Source: Prorocentrum cordatum (lineage: Eukaryota > Sar > Dinophyceae > Prorocentrales > Prorocentraceae). From it: a stretch of 64,000 bases of DNA. Positions 19,381 to 30,514 of this stretch are shown here, piece by piece. A program made the position numbers and the translations under genes. Where the stretch lies: positions 229,975 to 293,974 of the forward strand of contig CAUYUJ010009824.1 of NCBI GenBank assembly GCA_963575745.1, in the 5' to 3' direction. Position 1 is the first letter of the stretch. The number at the start of each line of letters is the position of its first letter. The notes under the pieces were generated by a model. It did not search any database. It was given only the letters and a program-made list of their open reading frames with translations, and had not been told where the DNA came from.

Positions 19381-20084
19381 GGGGGCCATTGTTTCCCGGG
19401 GACAGGTGTTCGGGTGGACCCCAAAGAGGGTCCAGCGACAGGGGCGCGGTGCAGCAGATTTGGTGCACTAGATTTGTGGGATCGCAGTACCTTCTGGGGC
19501 GTGCAGGTCACTCCGGGGCGCAAGTGTATTGCTGGACTTTCGCGTGCAATGCGTTGCTTGCGATATGATGCAATACGAGTCTTCTCCGTCGCAACACATC
19601 TGCAATACAATTGCGCCAAATCTATGGCACCACCTCCTTTCAGCTGGACCCCCTTTTGGGTCACCCACCCCTTTTGGGTCACCCAAAGATGTATCATCTC
19701 GAGTCGATATTTGACGGCCTCGGGGGGGCCGGTCGACGGCTCCCGGGAGGCAGAAGCGGCCCAAGCCCTCCAGTCGTGATTTTGTCGGGGGCGTCCGAGA
19801 GAGGCGTGAGTACCCGTGGGGGGGGGGGATATCATGGCGGGGGCCGTGAGATCTCCCCCGATTTCATGGCCCTTGTCTCCTTTCCAGACGTGCCCGGCAT
19901 CCCTCCTGTTCGGCGGCGAGTCGGAGGTGCGGGCGGATCTGCTGTGTCCTTTCCCTGTGCACATCCTCTCATCGCGCTGATGTCTCCCATCACCTTTTCG
20001 GGCGGGTCCCGCTCCTCCTGCTGCCCAGGCTGCAGGCTCGGTTTTCCGCACCCGACAGGTTGGGGTCGTTCGATTTTAAGGGCA
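19381..20084. other. Unassigned stretch
   Basis: Contains a partial family epsilon match near 19810-19882 (GATATCATGGCGGGGGCCG, CCCCCGATTTCATGGC). Otherwise no gene recognised. Confidence 0.3.
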
Positions 20085-20350
20085 GGCCTTCCGGCCCGCC
20101 CACCATGCATACCGCGTCCGCCAGAGCCCCAGGCTCCCGATAATCCCTGGTGGTCCCGCCCCTCCTCCGCCCTGCATACCGCGTCCGCCAGATCCCCAAG
20201 CTCCCGATATTCCCCGGTGGTCCCACCCCCGCGCCGATTCGCCCACTCTGCATACTGCCGCCGCCAGATCCCCGGGGTCCCCCGATAGTTCTGAAGGGTC
20301 CCGCTCCCAAAGCCGACTCGCCCACTCTGCATACCGCGGCCGCCATATCC
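20085..20350 (+). repeat. Four imperfect tandem units of about 75 bp
   Basis: Each unit holds GCATACCGC(G/C)(T/G)CCGCCAGA and a CCCGATA...GGTCCCGC segment. Confidence 0.8.
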
Positions 20351-20354
20351 CCAG

Positions 20355-20960
20355 GCCCTCCACACAACAGAGCATAGCACCACACAACCTGACATAACAT
20401 ATCCGAGCATACCACACCATATCATGACACATTACCATGCCGTAACGTAACACACCATGACAGAGTAGAGCATACCATTGCACAGCATCGCAGCACATAT
20501 CATTACATAGCATGACACATCAAGCAGACCATAGCACATCACCGCATACCTGAACATACCATACCGTACCATGCAACATCATCAGCATACCATGACATAA
20601 CATATCCTAGTACAACCCTTATGACAATGCATGGTATGACATATCAGAACGCACATGTCATACCGTAACATATCATGCCATACCATGCAATCACATAGCA
20701 TCGCACCGTACACTATGGCATAACAACCCACACCATAACACATCATCACATCGCATACATTGCCATACAATGACACATAATAACATGACAGAGCTCGGTC
20801 TACGATGCTGCTTCATAGCAGCACATCGCATAACATACACCATAAGCTATGCCAGAATTGGTCTCACAGTCTCACATAACATCATATAACACTACACCTC
20901 ACAACACAACATACCATAGCATACTATGACACCATGACACAATATGGCCCGACCGCCGCC
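20355..20960. repeat. Degenerate CATACCA/ACATA repeat region
   Basis: About 600 bp of CATAACATA, CATACCATA and CACATC variants, lower in GC than the surroundings. Short Cys/Tyr/Met-rich frames on the minus strand are artefacts. Confidence 0.85.
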
Positions 20961-21299
20961 GCACTGGCCGAGGCCACCGCGCCCCGCGCACATCGTTCCA
21001 ATGAGCGCGCGCACCTTCGGGATCAAACGATGAAGGTTTCGGTGGGGATCGCTCGAAGCAAAATCTGTGTCGTTTTCTTGTGTCTCTTACCGCCTGATGT
21101 TGCAACTCCCTGGTCCGCGCACATGCCTGGGGCCGCGATGCGACCTCCCTCCCGGCCGCCTCCGACAGCAGCCCAAACCTGTCCTGGTGCCGTGAGGCGT
21201 GCCGCGACACCCTTTCCCCCCGCCCCAGCTCAGCCCATTCAGGCTCCGCGTGCCCAGCCGGACTGATGGGCCGATTCCCTACCGCCACGGCCACGGGCA

Positions 21300-21535
21300 G
21301 GAGAGGGAGGATGAGGGAGAGGAGGGAGAGGAGGAGGAGGAGGAGGAGGAGGAGGAGGAGGAGGAGGAGGAGGAAGCGGAGGAGGAAGAGGAGGACGAGG
21401 AGGAGGAGGAGAGGCATGAGGATGAGGATGAGGAGGAGGAGGAGAAGGAGGAGGGGTGGGGGGAGGAGGAGAAGGAGGAGGAGAAGGAGGAGGAGGATGA
21501 TCAGGAGAGGGAGGAGGAGGAGGATCTCCCCATCC
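21300..21535. repeat. AGG microsatellite
   Basis: (GGA)n and (GAG)n with ATG interruptions. Poly-Glu and poly-Arg frames are artefacts. Confidence 0.9.
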
Positions 21536-22060
21536 TGCCTTCTTCCCCGTTCGACCTATGGACGTGGTGGTGGACAATTGTCTCAGCACGAGCTGGGCCG
21601 AGACGGAGAGAACAACGAAAGAGAACATCCCGAAACGGAGAAGGCAACGCTCTGGGAGTGAAGCCGGAGCCAGCACCCGAAGCAGAGACGGCGACGGAGT
21701 CGGAAAAGATAGTGACGGTGCCGGAGTTGGGGGAAAAGGTGGCAAAGCGAACACGGAAGCAAAACGGCTCTGTCGTTTCCAAGGGCAATTGAGTGCTTGG
21801 CTCCCTGCTTGTAGCCATTCGTCGCGGAGCTGTGGTCAGCCTGCTTTTGCACAGTTGAGTCTTGTCTTCCCAAATTGAGATGGGCCGTCTCCAGCTTCGT
21901 TCTCCACCAATGCCGCCGACGCTGTCGCGACGGACGCGAGTCCTGCCCACTACTCCGTTGCAGATTGCCAGATGCCATAGCACGAGAGGCCGCGTCTCAG
22001 ATCCTTTCAGACCCATGGCCATTCCATTGCCATTTGAGGTCTCTGAGACCTTGACAGGTG
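21536..22060. other. Unassigned stretch upstream of gag-like remnant
   Basis: A plus-strand frame continuing from the AGG tract to 21792 has ordinary composition after 21610 (TATESEKIVTVPELGEKVAK) but is not recognised. It could be a 5' exon or chance. Confidence 0.2.
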
Positions 22061-22960
22061 ATGGAGGCCGGGCTGCTGCGGCTGGTCCACGACGTCGGGC
22101 AGGCGCTGGCCCTCGCCTTCGTCGTGCGAGCCGCGGTGCCCAGCTGCCCGGGCTGCTGGTGCAGCCCACCGCCCCGCCCTGCAGTGCACGTGCCCTGGCG
22201 GCGAGGGCGCCCTGGCGGCCGCGGCGAGGAGTAGGAGGAGGAGGAGTAGGAGGAGGAAGGAACAGGAGGAAGAGAGGGAGGAGGAGGAGGAGGAGGAGGA
22301 GGAGGAGGAGGAGGAGGAGGAGGAGGAGAAGGAGGAGGAGGAGGGTTGCCCTGGGCAGCAGCTGGCCCGGGTGGCTGGGCTCTCGCTGACCCTGGGCGCC
22401 GCGCTCGGGGCCGCGGCCTGCGCGTGCGGGCGCGCGGCACCCCGCGCCGGGGCGCTGGGAGCGCCCGCGGTGCCGGCAGGGGCGCCGACGGCAGCGGCGG
22501 GTGCCGACCTCGCGCGCTGGAGCAGGCGAAGGCGCTCCGCAAGGAGGGCCCCCGCTGTACCATGGGCGGTTGGTCTTGTTTCAGTCGGGTCATGTCATGA
22601 CCCCCGACTTCGACGATTACGGTGAGAGGATGATTCCGGACGCTGACGCGCAAGAGATCCATGCCGTGCAGGGGCAGGGCGGCCTAGCAAGGGGGCATCC
22701 CCGCGAACCGCGTCTACAGGTTTCGTCGTCTGCCTACTGCTAGCGAGGTGTGGGGGGCCCTCCTCCGGGGTGCCGCGCCCGGGTGCGGAGCTGTGCCAGC
22801 CGGGCCGTTCCTCCTGACGGCGTCGGCGGTGAACTGCGCAGGCGCTCTGGCTGGCAGCGTGGAGTTGGCGGACCTTGCGATCGCCGCCCCGCCCCTGGCC
22901 GCGCCCGCGCCCGTCGTCCCTGCGGCGGCGGCGCCTGGAGCCCTGGCGCTCCTGAAATTC
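22061..22960 (+). pseudogene. N-terminal gag-like (ORF1) remnant of a dinoflagellate LINE
   Basis: Pieces in different frames add up to the N-terminal half of the gag-like protein found in many dinoflagellate retroelements. From ATG 22061: MEAGLLRLVHDVGQALALAF, then a Cys-Pro motif PSCPGCWC, then a TAG at 22232 where an AGG microsatellite (22227-22348) interrupts. After the tract comes a hydrophobic segment, VAGLSLTLGAALGAAACACG. Then HVMTPDFDDYGERM (22597 on), and IPANRVYRFRRLPTASEVWG (about 22686-22770) in another frame, ending in an Ala/Pro linker. At least three frame changes make it non-functional. The order (membrane-like segment, TPD.D.Y, YRFR.LP) is what supports the call; it is from remembered family patterns and needs a search. 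Confidence 0.42.
22227..22348. repeat. AGG microsatellite inside gag-like remnant
   Basis: (GGA)n tract that begins at the in-frame TAG of the remnant and breaks its frame. Confidence 0.9.
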
Positions 22961-22965
22961 GCGCC

Positions 22966-23225
22966 GGCTGATGCCACTTTTCCGCCGGTTGATGCCACTT
23001 TTCGCCGGTTGATACCACTTTTCCGCCGGTTGATACCACTTGTTTTCTTGATGCCACGTGCCTTCCTTCAACCCATATCCGTGGTATCAACCACTCTTTT
23101 CTTGGTATCAGCCATCCGTTTTTTGGTATCAGCCACTCTGTTTGTGGTATCAACCATTGCGGCGTTTGGTATCACCCTGTTTTTGGTATCAACCACTCCG
23201 GTTTTGGTATCAACCAGCCTGGCCC
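22966..23225. repeat. TGGTATCAACCACTTTT minisatellite, two orientations
   Basis: 22966-23060 carries four TTGAT(A/G)CCACTTTTCCGCC-type units. 23078-23215 carries the same unit in reverse orientation (GGTATCAACCACTC). The array is therefore itself a foldback with its centre near 23065. The same unit forms the array at 26505-26605. Confidence 0.85.
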
Positions 23226-23489
23226 CAAACCGCGTGCGCGGCCAACTCGCTGTCAAACGGGCAGTTCTGCTTGAAAAAACCAAAAAACAGACAACAAGCC
23301 TCAACCGGATTGCGCATACGCCAGACGAACCCTCAACCGTGTCTGGGATTGCGGCGCGGGCTGTTTCCCAAGTTTCTGGGGCACAACGCGACCTGTTATC
23401 AAATGTGCGTGGCCTGCAGTCATGGGGGCGCGCTCCACATGTTGAGAACATACTACGCCATTGAAAACACTTGGGTCCTTCCGCTCAAA
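23226..23489. other. Unassigned stretch
   Basis: No gene recognised; lower GC than neighbours. Confidence 0.3.
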
Positions 23490-23960
23490 CTCCCCCAATC
23501 CAGAGACTCCGAGACGGGCCACGCGAACCCCGAGGCGCGCGTGAACTGCCTGAGACGCGCCCGAGACAACCCAGAAATGCCCCAACGCGCCCAAGATGTC
23601 CCCTATAATAGCTATGGTGCCCTCACAACGCTTCAACATTTATCCAAAGAGACCCATAAGATACGCACGAACAGATGCCCGAAGAGACCCCGCCACGCGC
23701 TTCCAAGCCCAAATTTGGCAGTCGCGCTACTTCTGGCCTTCAGCGTTCCCAGAAAGCCACGCCCATCATCAACGTGGCTCCACAACGGCCCAAAAGGCGT
23801 TCAGGAGGATTCGAAAACGGCCAAACAAGCTCCGAGGCAGCTCGATGATGCCCCAGCGCGGCCTCTGAGAGCCCAAGAACGCTCCAAGATGGCTCAAGAG
23901 CAGGAGCACGAACTGACATCCCGAGCCCCCCGCCCCAAGAGGGCCCCCTGGCGCCGCCGG
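23490..23960 (+). repeat. Diverged relative of the 409-bp satellite
   Basis: Short units such as ACGCGCCCGAGACAACCC, CAACGGCCCAAAAGGC and CACGAACTGACATCC...CGCCCCAAGAGGGCCCC mirror the 8.8-10.6 kb array (AACGCGAACTGAAAAATC...CGCCCCAAGATGCCCCC) at low identity. Confidence 0.55.
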
Positions 23961-24939
23961 CGACCGCCGCGGTGGCTGGTTGGTTGCATGCCCAACGGAC
24001 GGGGGGGAAGGAGAAACATGGGGGGGGGAATAACCGACATGACGGAGGGGCGGAGGGGGGGGGGGGGGGAGATAACTCTTTGAGCAAAATTCCGCGGCGC
24101 GCCGCGAGCGGCACGGCGGCCATATTCCGGAAGACCCGTGCGAGACGCCCACGAGGCGCCCGCGCAGCGGCGCAGGCGGGAACGCGGCGAAACGTTGGGG
24201 GGCCCGCCCTGCGCACGGGGTGCTCGCAAGGCGCCCGGAGGCGCCGGCGAAGTGGCACTCGCGACAGAGCGGCGAAGCCACGGCGAGCCAACCCAGCACG
24301 AGGTTGTTACGAGGCACCAGCAAAGCAATGCGCGCGGCAAAAAAGCAAAACTTCTGCGCAGCCTCATCATTAACCATGATAGGTCAAGTCTCGTACGTGC
24401 AAGCGCCCACTGGGCTGCCCGACGCGACGCTGGCGTCGGCGCGACCTCGCCCACGCATGCCGAGGCCCGATTTCGCGTCGACATTGGCAAATTGCGCGAT
24501 GTTCTTTTGGGGTGTTCCGAGCAACGCCGGCAACAACCTGCCAGGATTATAATACTTGACACCGGTATCGTTGCAGATTTGGTTGCAAAAAGGCATGGGC
24601 GTTGTTCGCGCGACATTTCCAACGAACGATTGACGTAACATCGCCATGCACCGCAAGCGAAACGGAAATTGACGTTCGAGACGCGCGCGACGAACGCTGC
24701 TGGCATGACCCGTCACTTCGCCAACGCGAAATATCCTAAGTGAGCCCGCGCGCCTTGATAGTACCCGGCGATGCCGTCAAAAACATAATGACCTACTATG
24801 GCCGAGCGTAACGCCCCGCGAGGCATGTCTAGCACGTGCCTCCCCGCCCACGAACCGAGGTGGAATGCGCGGGCGCGCTGGGAACCGCTCCACCTTGCGA
24901 TCTGCGCGCATGGCGGGCGCAGCCTCGAAAAGGCCCAAA
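23961..24939. other. Unassigned stretch
   Basis: Includes a G-run near 24050-24070. Several frames on both strands are open over 300 bp but none is recognised. Confidence 0.25.
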
Positions 24940-25185
24940 CAGTTTCGGTCGGTCCAAATGGGTCTCGGTTGTCTGGGTCGGTCTCGACTGGTTTCGGCCG
25001 CCGTGCGGATACTCGGTCGACCTCGTTCGGCATCGGTCGCTCGGTTTCGCTCGACCGCGGATTCGCGCAGCCGCGTCCCAGAGCCATTGAGATCGACCGA
25101 CGCCATCGAGAGACGACCGAGACCGATCGAGGCAAACCGAGACCGACCGAGACCAGCCGAAATCTATCCAAGCCAAACTGAGCGA
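24940..25185. repeat. Imperfect inverted repeat of GGTCTCGGT / ACCGAGACC units
   Basis: The left half carries TTTCGGTCGG, GGTCTCGGTTG and GGTCGGTCTCGAC. The right half carries GACCGAGACCGATCGAGGC and ACCGAGACCGACCGAGACC. A degenerate foldback. Confidence 0.6.
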
Positions 25186-25462
25186 GGCCGTTGCGGGACG
25201 GCCGACGCAAACCCTGTCGATCGATGCCAACCGCGCCAACCACCAACATTGCAGGCGCGGCGCCAACCAAACTTCAGAGTGGTAGACGCGGACTGCGCCC
25301 GCGCGCGAACGAAGCGCGGGGCCGCTCTCGAGCGTCCGTCAAAACGTGCGCGCCAGACAAGCCGCCGTGCATAGCAGCGCCTGCTGCGCAGCCGCTGTCG
25401 TCACCTAGAAGCTCCCCGAAGCTGACCGACCGCAGGTAAATGGAGCCACCTGCAACGTGCGA

Positions 25463-26010
25463 TCAGAAAAGCATGCAAGCCCCCCTGGTTGAGAATGCCT
25501 TCATGATACCAAATGCCAAGTTGGGGATGCCTGCGCGATACCAAATCTCAAGTTGAGGAAACCTGCGCGATGCCAATTCTGGTGTCGGGGGAACTCTCGG
25601 GGTCGGGTTGTGCGCATTCCACGGCCATGCCAGGGGGATGTTGGCTACGCGTAGTCGCTGTGCTCGTGCCATTTTCTCCTGAGTGGCGTGCCACCACCAG
25701 AGGTGAAATTCGCGAAGCTCTTGCATGCGTGTCTCATGCGAGCCCCCACGTGGTGCTCGCAGTGCTGTGGCAACGTCGAAGCTTGTCAAGTCGGAGGGAG
25801 TCGGATTGCCAACCGATGGGTCGGTGGCTCGTGGTGCTGAGCTCCGAGCTCGCCAAGTTGTGCACGTCCGGGTGATCGTTGGACCCCATCACCTCGATCA
25901 TCTTCGTTACCGTCTCGTGGATGTCAGCCCCGAAATCGGTCGAGTTCAGCTTCCGCTTCGACTCCCAGATCTCATGATGGAGGACGGGGCCCCCCTCCTT
26001 CGCTGCGGCC
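25463..26010 (-). pseudogene. Unrecognised minus-strand coding fragment
   Basis: Two overlapping minus-strand frames have ordinary globular composition amid repeat-rich DNA. The first reads EIWESKRKLNSTDFGADIHE, VTKMIEVMGSNDHPDVHN and LASSELSTTSHRPIGWQSD (about 25980-25790). A change of frame near 25780 continues into SFDVATALRAPRGGSHETRM and QELREFHLWWWHATQEK (about 25785-25620). Because one frame picks up as the other fades, a frameshifted gene fragment or an intron boundary is likely. I do not recognise the family. It lies between pieces of the plus-strand gag-like remnant and may have been brought in by insertion. Confidence 0.35.
25485..25585. repeat. Three tandem units of about 32 bp
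   Basis: TGCCTGCGCGATACCAAATC with flanking CAAGTTG(A/G)GG, repeated with changes. Confidence 0.7.
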
Positions 26011-26149
26011 GCCGCCCTGGCTGCCCCCGCGGTCCCGGCTGCGGCCCCTGCCGCCGGAGGCATGCCGCCGGCGGTGGAGCTGCGCCGGCAGCGCGGGCGC
26101 CCTCGGTGCCCGACGCGCTGGCAGAGGCGCCACAGCCGAGCGCGGGGCC

Positions 26150-26510
26150 CGCCGCGGGCTGGCACAGGGTGGCCGCGGAGGACGTCGACGGCGCCGTGGC
26201 GTTCGGGGCGAAGGTGGCCGTCGGCGCGCCTGGCGTGGCGACCCTGGTTGGCCGCGTGGAGCGCCCTGGGCTGCTGTCGTCGGGGAGCGGCGCTGGGGCC
26301 AGCGCGGTGCTGCTGCGAGACAGTGAGATCGCGTGGTTCACCCAGGAGCATCGCGGGAATGACGCGCGCGCGCGCTCGAAACCTTTTCCTGGGGCAGGTC
26401 AGCCGGGGGGGAACTCCCGCGAGTGGCGTGAGGTGGTGCAGCTCTTCCGCGAGGAGGCCGTCCAGGGGCCTGGCGCGGCTCCTCCGAGGACGGCCAAGCG
26501 GGTGGCATCA
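26150..26510 (+). pseudogene. Gag-like (ORF1) remnant, second segment
   Basis: A plus-strand frame reads GWHRVAAEDVDGAVAFGAKV, then ATLVGRVERPGLL, then EWREVVQLFREEAV and PPRTAKRV. In dinoflagellate gag-like proteins a (W)xVAAE...G segment is followed by a REW/REF..AV..M segment and a GPRT.W motif; here PPRTAKRV stands in place of GPRT. This would be the part that normally follows the segment at 22061-22960, so the two may be one gene separated by about 3 kb of inserted DNA. Family call is from memory and tentative. Confidence 0.35.
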
Positions 26511-26605
26511 GCCGGCGGAAAGTTGTATCAACCACCGGGAAAATGGTATCAACCGGTTGAAAAGTGGTATCAAACTGCGAAAAAGTGGTATCAACCGGCC
26601 TCCAA
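26505..26605. repeat. TGGTATCAACC minisatellite, right array
   Basis: Four to five units of (A/T)GGTATCAACCGG..GAAAAGTGG in plus orientation, inverted relative to 22966-23060. It begins right after the PPRTAKRV codons. Confidence 0.85.
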
Positions 26606-27651
26606 ATTGCATCGCATGTGCGGTGCCACGCTTCGTGCGATGTCGACGTCAGATCGCCCGCGGCGCCCCAGAGTGGCCCTCATTGTATTGCGGGCGCTGA
26701 TTCGCGCATGAGGGCGGCGGGAGACAGGGCGGAAGGAGGGCAGGCAGAAGGGCGGAGGAGGAGCAATGGTCTTCGTGGGAATACGGTTGGAAATCCAGGG
26801 CCCCTTTCAATTTGTTCGAGAAGCGCCGAATCTTTTCAAAGGAATCTGCGCTCGCCAGGTGAGATACAAATCTCCTATCAAATGCAATCTTCAATCTCCT
26901 CTCCTATCCTCTCTCCCTTTTCCCGGGCGCTACGCGCGCCCTGCCACGCGCGCCTCAAGAAGCATCGGCGTTTAAATGCAACCGGTTTTCTGTGTAAGCT
27001 ATCCTCAGCACGCCCGAGTGATGACGATCACGGCGCACAGAAAGCGCAATTTGACCATGGCCCCGGAATCGGGTAGCAATGGCGAAACGCCGGCACGAGC
27101 GGCAGGGTTGTCCTGTGAACGTGGCCGAAATTCTGGCCGCTGTACAAATCAAAGGGGAACGAAGCAGGAAGAAAGAGAACCAGCAGGAGGGAGAAGGGCG
27201 GGAAGAAGACTGCGCAAATGCAGCCAACACTTAGCACGCAGGTGCCGCCACTGCTTAGGATAACGGCCACTGACTAAGATTGTGCGAGCGCGGAGCGATA
27301 CGAAGTACCCCAAAGTCGCATCGGTGAGACCGCGCAGAGAAGAAGAGAAGAAGAAGGAGTGAAAGAAAAGAAGAGGGAAGGAGAAGCGGAAAGGGTGCTC
27401 AGAAACACTTGGTGCAGAGTTCGGGACAACTTGCGATGGGTGGGCCTTTCCGCGCGACCTTGGAAATGGCGAAACTTCAAAGCAGAGCCCGAGTTCTGTG
27501 AACGACCACGTAAACTTAGGAGCAAGACAGCGTCGCTGGGGCCAGCAGCGGGCTAGCGGTGTGCATGTGAAACAAAACTCACGGTTCTTGTCCGTGCGAT
27601 TTGCCCTATAAAAAACACGATTCTTGTCGGCATAGGCGCTCCCGCTCGGGC
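26606..27651. other. Unassigned stretch
   Basis: No gene recognised. AG-rich segment near 27330-27400. Confidence 0.25.
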
Positions 27652-27842
27652 GTTGTCCCACTTAGGCGTTGTCCCACTTAGTGGGATAACTGAAATGTTA
27701 TCCCACTAAGTGGGATAACATGGCAGTGTTGCCCTAGTCGGAGTTACCCCACTAGAGATTATCCCACTAGGTGGTAGCTCACTAGGTTATAACACTAAGC
27801 GTTATCCCACTGAGGTGTTATCCCGCTAAGTGGGATAGCACG
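27652..27842. repeat. Cluster of TTATCCCACTTAGTGGGATAA palindromes
   Basis: At least six variants of TTATCCCACTAAGTGGGATA and half-sites (TTGTCCCACTTAG, GTTATCCCACTGAGGTG, ATCCCGCTAAGTGGGAT) in 190 bp. Could be a decayed foldback element. No ORF. Confidence 0.8.
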
Positions 27843-28832
27843 TCGGATGACAACTTAGTATGGATCGCGCATCCGCGAGCCAGTGCTGGTTATGAACAGT
27901 TCCGTCGCCGCGCCGAAAACCGCCCGCGTTGCGAGATGGGCGTCGCCCAAACGTGCGATTCCGCGCCTTTGGCGCGACGCGTTCCAATTCAACTCATCCG
28001 TGTCCTGCTGTTGCGTTCGTGGTTTCGCTCGCCGCCTCGCTGTTTGACCAACGCGCAGCCCTTTTGTTCATGCGTTTACGTCGTCGGAAGATCCAATAGC
28101 GCTGTTTCGATCGGGTGCGCTCCAGCACAGGGATAGCGTGCACGGGTGTTCTGCGTCCCGTTGCCACGCCTGCAACGGTTGCCTTTGCCATGCGCAATCC
28201 TATTTTGGCCACCCCAAGTACCGTTCATTCAGTCGAGGACCCCCCTACAGTTACCATGCGAGCTGTTGGGGCCAATTGGGGTCGTGTTGCGCCAGATTCC
28301 GCCTGGCCACGGCCTTGTCACATTCCCCTGGGCATCTTCGACCTCAGACCCGCAGTGGTCAATGCTTGTTGGGAATGTCGCAGGTGGCAACCACCAGCGC
28401 ACCAAACGATACCTACACCCGGACTCTCAACACTATTCAATCAGCACGTCGGGCGCGACATCTTTCATTCCCAGGATCACATGATCACGCGTGTGATATG
28501 CCGTGCCTCGCGTCGGCGCAACGGCCAGGAGGCCGATCTCAAACGCGACTCGACGCTTCTTGCAGCCATCGACCGTTCATGGGCCTAATTTTTGGGCACG
28601 ATGGTGATGTTCGTCGTGGGTGGAGAGGGCGGTCTGACCTCTACTTATTTCGTGGAGGACATGAAGAGGTCCAGGTGGCCATGCGTGCCCCGTGACCGTG
28701 ACAGCAGGCTCGCTTCATCGGGCGACGTGGTGCTATATTACGACATGCATTGCACGCTGCAGGGGAGCAGATAGAGCGCGACTGTCATGTGGCTAGCTTC
28801 GATTCTCTGTTTGCTGCAAGCTCACGCCTTCT
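27843..28832. other. Unassigned stretch
   Basis: All three plus frames are open for long parts of 28115-28690, so open frames are not informative. The short frame at 28787 starts MWLASILCLLQAHAFFA, which looks like a signal peptide but has no support. Confidence 0.2.
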
Positions 28833-30514
28833 TTGCACGCGACAGCTTCGCCCATGTTGGCGGCGTCGCGACGTGCAACGTCGTCGTCGGGAGGCAGCCG
28901 TCTGTGCTGCCACCGCTGGAAGCAGACGAATCGGGCGAGGTGTCTGGCGACTGCGTCGTCGGCGCCGATCCCCCTTCCTGGCGGGGAAGTGAAGCTCAGC
29001 CGATTGCAGCGTCGGATCAGAGAGGCCGCTTTGCAACGCATGATTGAGGCTGCGCCCAATCTCCGCGTCAGCCGCGCTTTCCGGACGCTCGCCGCTGAGT
29101 CCGGCGAGCGACGGCCGCTTCGACGTTGGCGACCAAGCGATGATCCTCAGGTCCCCGAATCAATTCGGGCGGGCCCTGGGGCTGCCATGTCATTCGATCG
29201 GGCTTCAGGAAAGGTTGCGGCCGCGTGCCGTCGAGCCGGCGTGCTTTGCAGACTTCAGGGCGTCAGGCCTTTCATCAGTGCTGTTTTCGACGTCGCGGGC
29301 ACTGGCCTGGCTTGAGCTGGCCTGGCATGGGGCCGAGTGGAGGACTTCATCGATCGCATCGTGCCAGGCTCTGGCAACAGGTCCATCGGCCACTGGGGGC
29401 GCATGAGGGGCGCGCAGATGACCGCGCAGACGCGGCAACGCCCAGACATCCTCGAACCATTGCGCCACGTATTCCGCAGATGCCCTCAGCTACCAGACGT
29501 TCGTGCCTCGCGTCAGTTGAGCGGCTAGACATCTGTAGGAGATCGGCTTGGCTGCGCCCGCAGCCAGGACATCTGGCGGCGCCCTCGGTGTCTAGGCGAT
29601 ATCCGGCAGATGCACCTGGGCGGTGCCGAGCTCGACGCCCATGCGCTCATCGGCGAACAGTGGGAGGTCGCTCGTGTCGCGCAGTTGATCCCGTGTTGCG
29701 AGGCGCTTTTTGCAGCGGACGCCGGACAGGATGCATGCGGGGCGCTTGATGACTGTGTCACTGGCGTTCCCGAGGACGCTGCCAGCGCCGCTGAGGGGGG
29801 GTCGCCGCCCGCGCCGTGGGGCGTGCCTGAGAAGCCGGCCACGTCCAGCAGGCGATGTTGGCGGCGCGGCGCGAGGCCGAAGGTCTGGGCGCCCGAGATG
29901 GGCACGGAAAGAATGGGTACAATACCCAACAGCAGCTCCTGTTCATTATGAACAGGACTCGCTGTCCACGCCGCCGCGGCCTGTGTCCATTCGAGACAGA
30001 AGGCCGCCTGCCCAACAGCGGCCGCTGTTGGTTTGGGACAACATTTGCTATTGGGCATTGCGCCCATTCTTTCCGTGCCCATTTCGGGCGCCCAAAGAAG
30101 GGGCAGAGGACATGGCCTTGTAGCGGGGGGCGCTGGAGAGCGACGACGGCCGGCAGATGGCCCTTCCAGGTTCCGAGCGCGTCGCGGCCAGTCTTGGCCG
30201 CCGCCCGCGGGCGTGGCCCCAGCGCCTCGAGACGCACCGCCCTGGGTGACTGCGCCGCGCTGGAGGAAGAGGACGAACGAGGGAGACGCGTGGAGGTGTT
30301 CCTCGACCCAGGCGCGCGCGAAGTATTCCTGAGCATCAAGGTGGAAGCGTCTATCAACTGCGGCGCTGGCACTCCCTGCGCAGCCGTGCTCGACGCGCGC
30401 GCCGCCGCCAAGACCGCGGTCATCGAGCGCGACGCCGATCTCCTTTCGAAGGAAACGGCTTCCTGGCTGCCCAGGGAGGTGTTCGCAGCCGCCCTCGAGG
30501 AGCTCACCATCTGA
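28833..30514 (+). pseudogene. Unrecognised reading frame split by a family gamma introner-like element
   Basis: Not recognised. One plus frame runs from 28833 to 29882 with stops only at 29313 (TGA) and 29526 (TAG). It includes LSRLQRRIREAALQRMIEA, RVEDFIDRIVPGSGNRSIGH, PDILEPLRHVFRRCPQLPD and HLGGAELDAHALIGEQWEV. At 29883 a 215-bp family gamma element interrupts. If spliced GT (29883) to AG (30097) at phase 0, the frame continues from 30098 to the stop at 30514, including RRVEVFLDPGAREVFLSIKV and AVIERDADLLSKETASWLPR. This gives 771 nt open from 29529. The two upstream stops mean either a pseudogene or further introns. Confidence 0.4.
29883..30097 (+). mobile_element. Family gamma introner-like TIR element, well-preserved copy
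   Basis: Inverted ends of about 30 bp: TGGGCGCCCGAGATGGGCAC + GGAAAGAATGGG on the left, CCCATTCTTTCC + GTGCCCATTTCGGGCGCCCA on the right. Second, inner inverted repeats (GTTCATTATGAAC). Flanked by AAGG on both sides (29880-29883, 30098-30101). The boundaries read AAG then GT and AAAG then AAG, so it can be read as a GT-AG intron. Confidence 0.8.

Noticed and set aside
27652-27842. tRNA or other structured RNA gene
   Set aside because: Palindromes do not form a cloverleaf and no A/B box pattern is visible.
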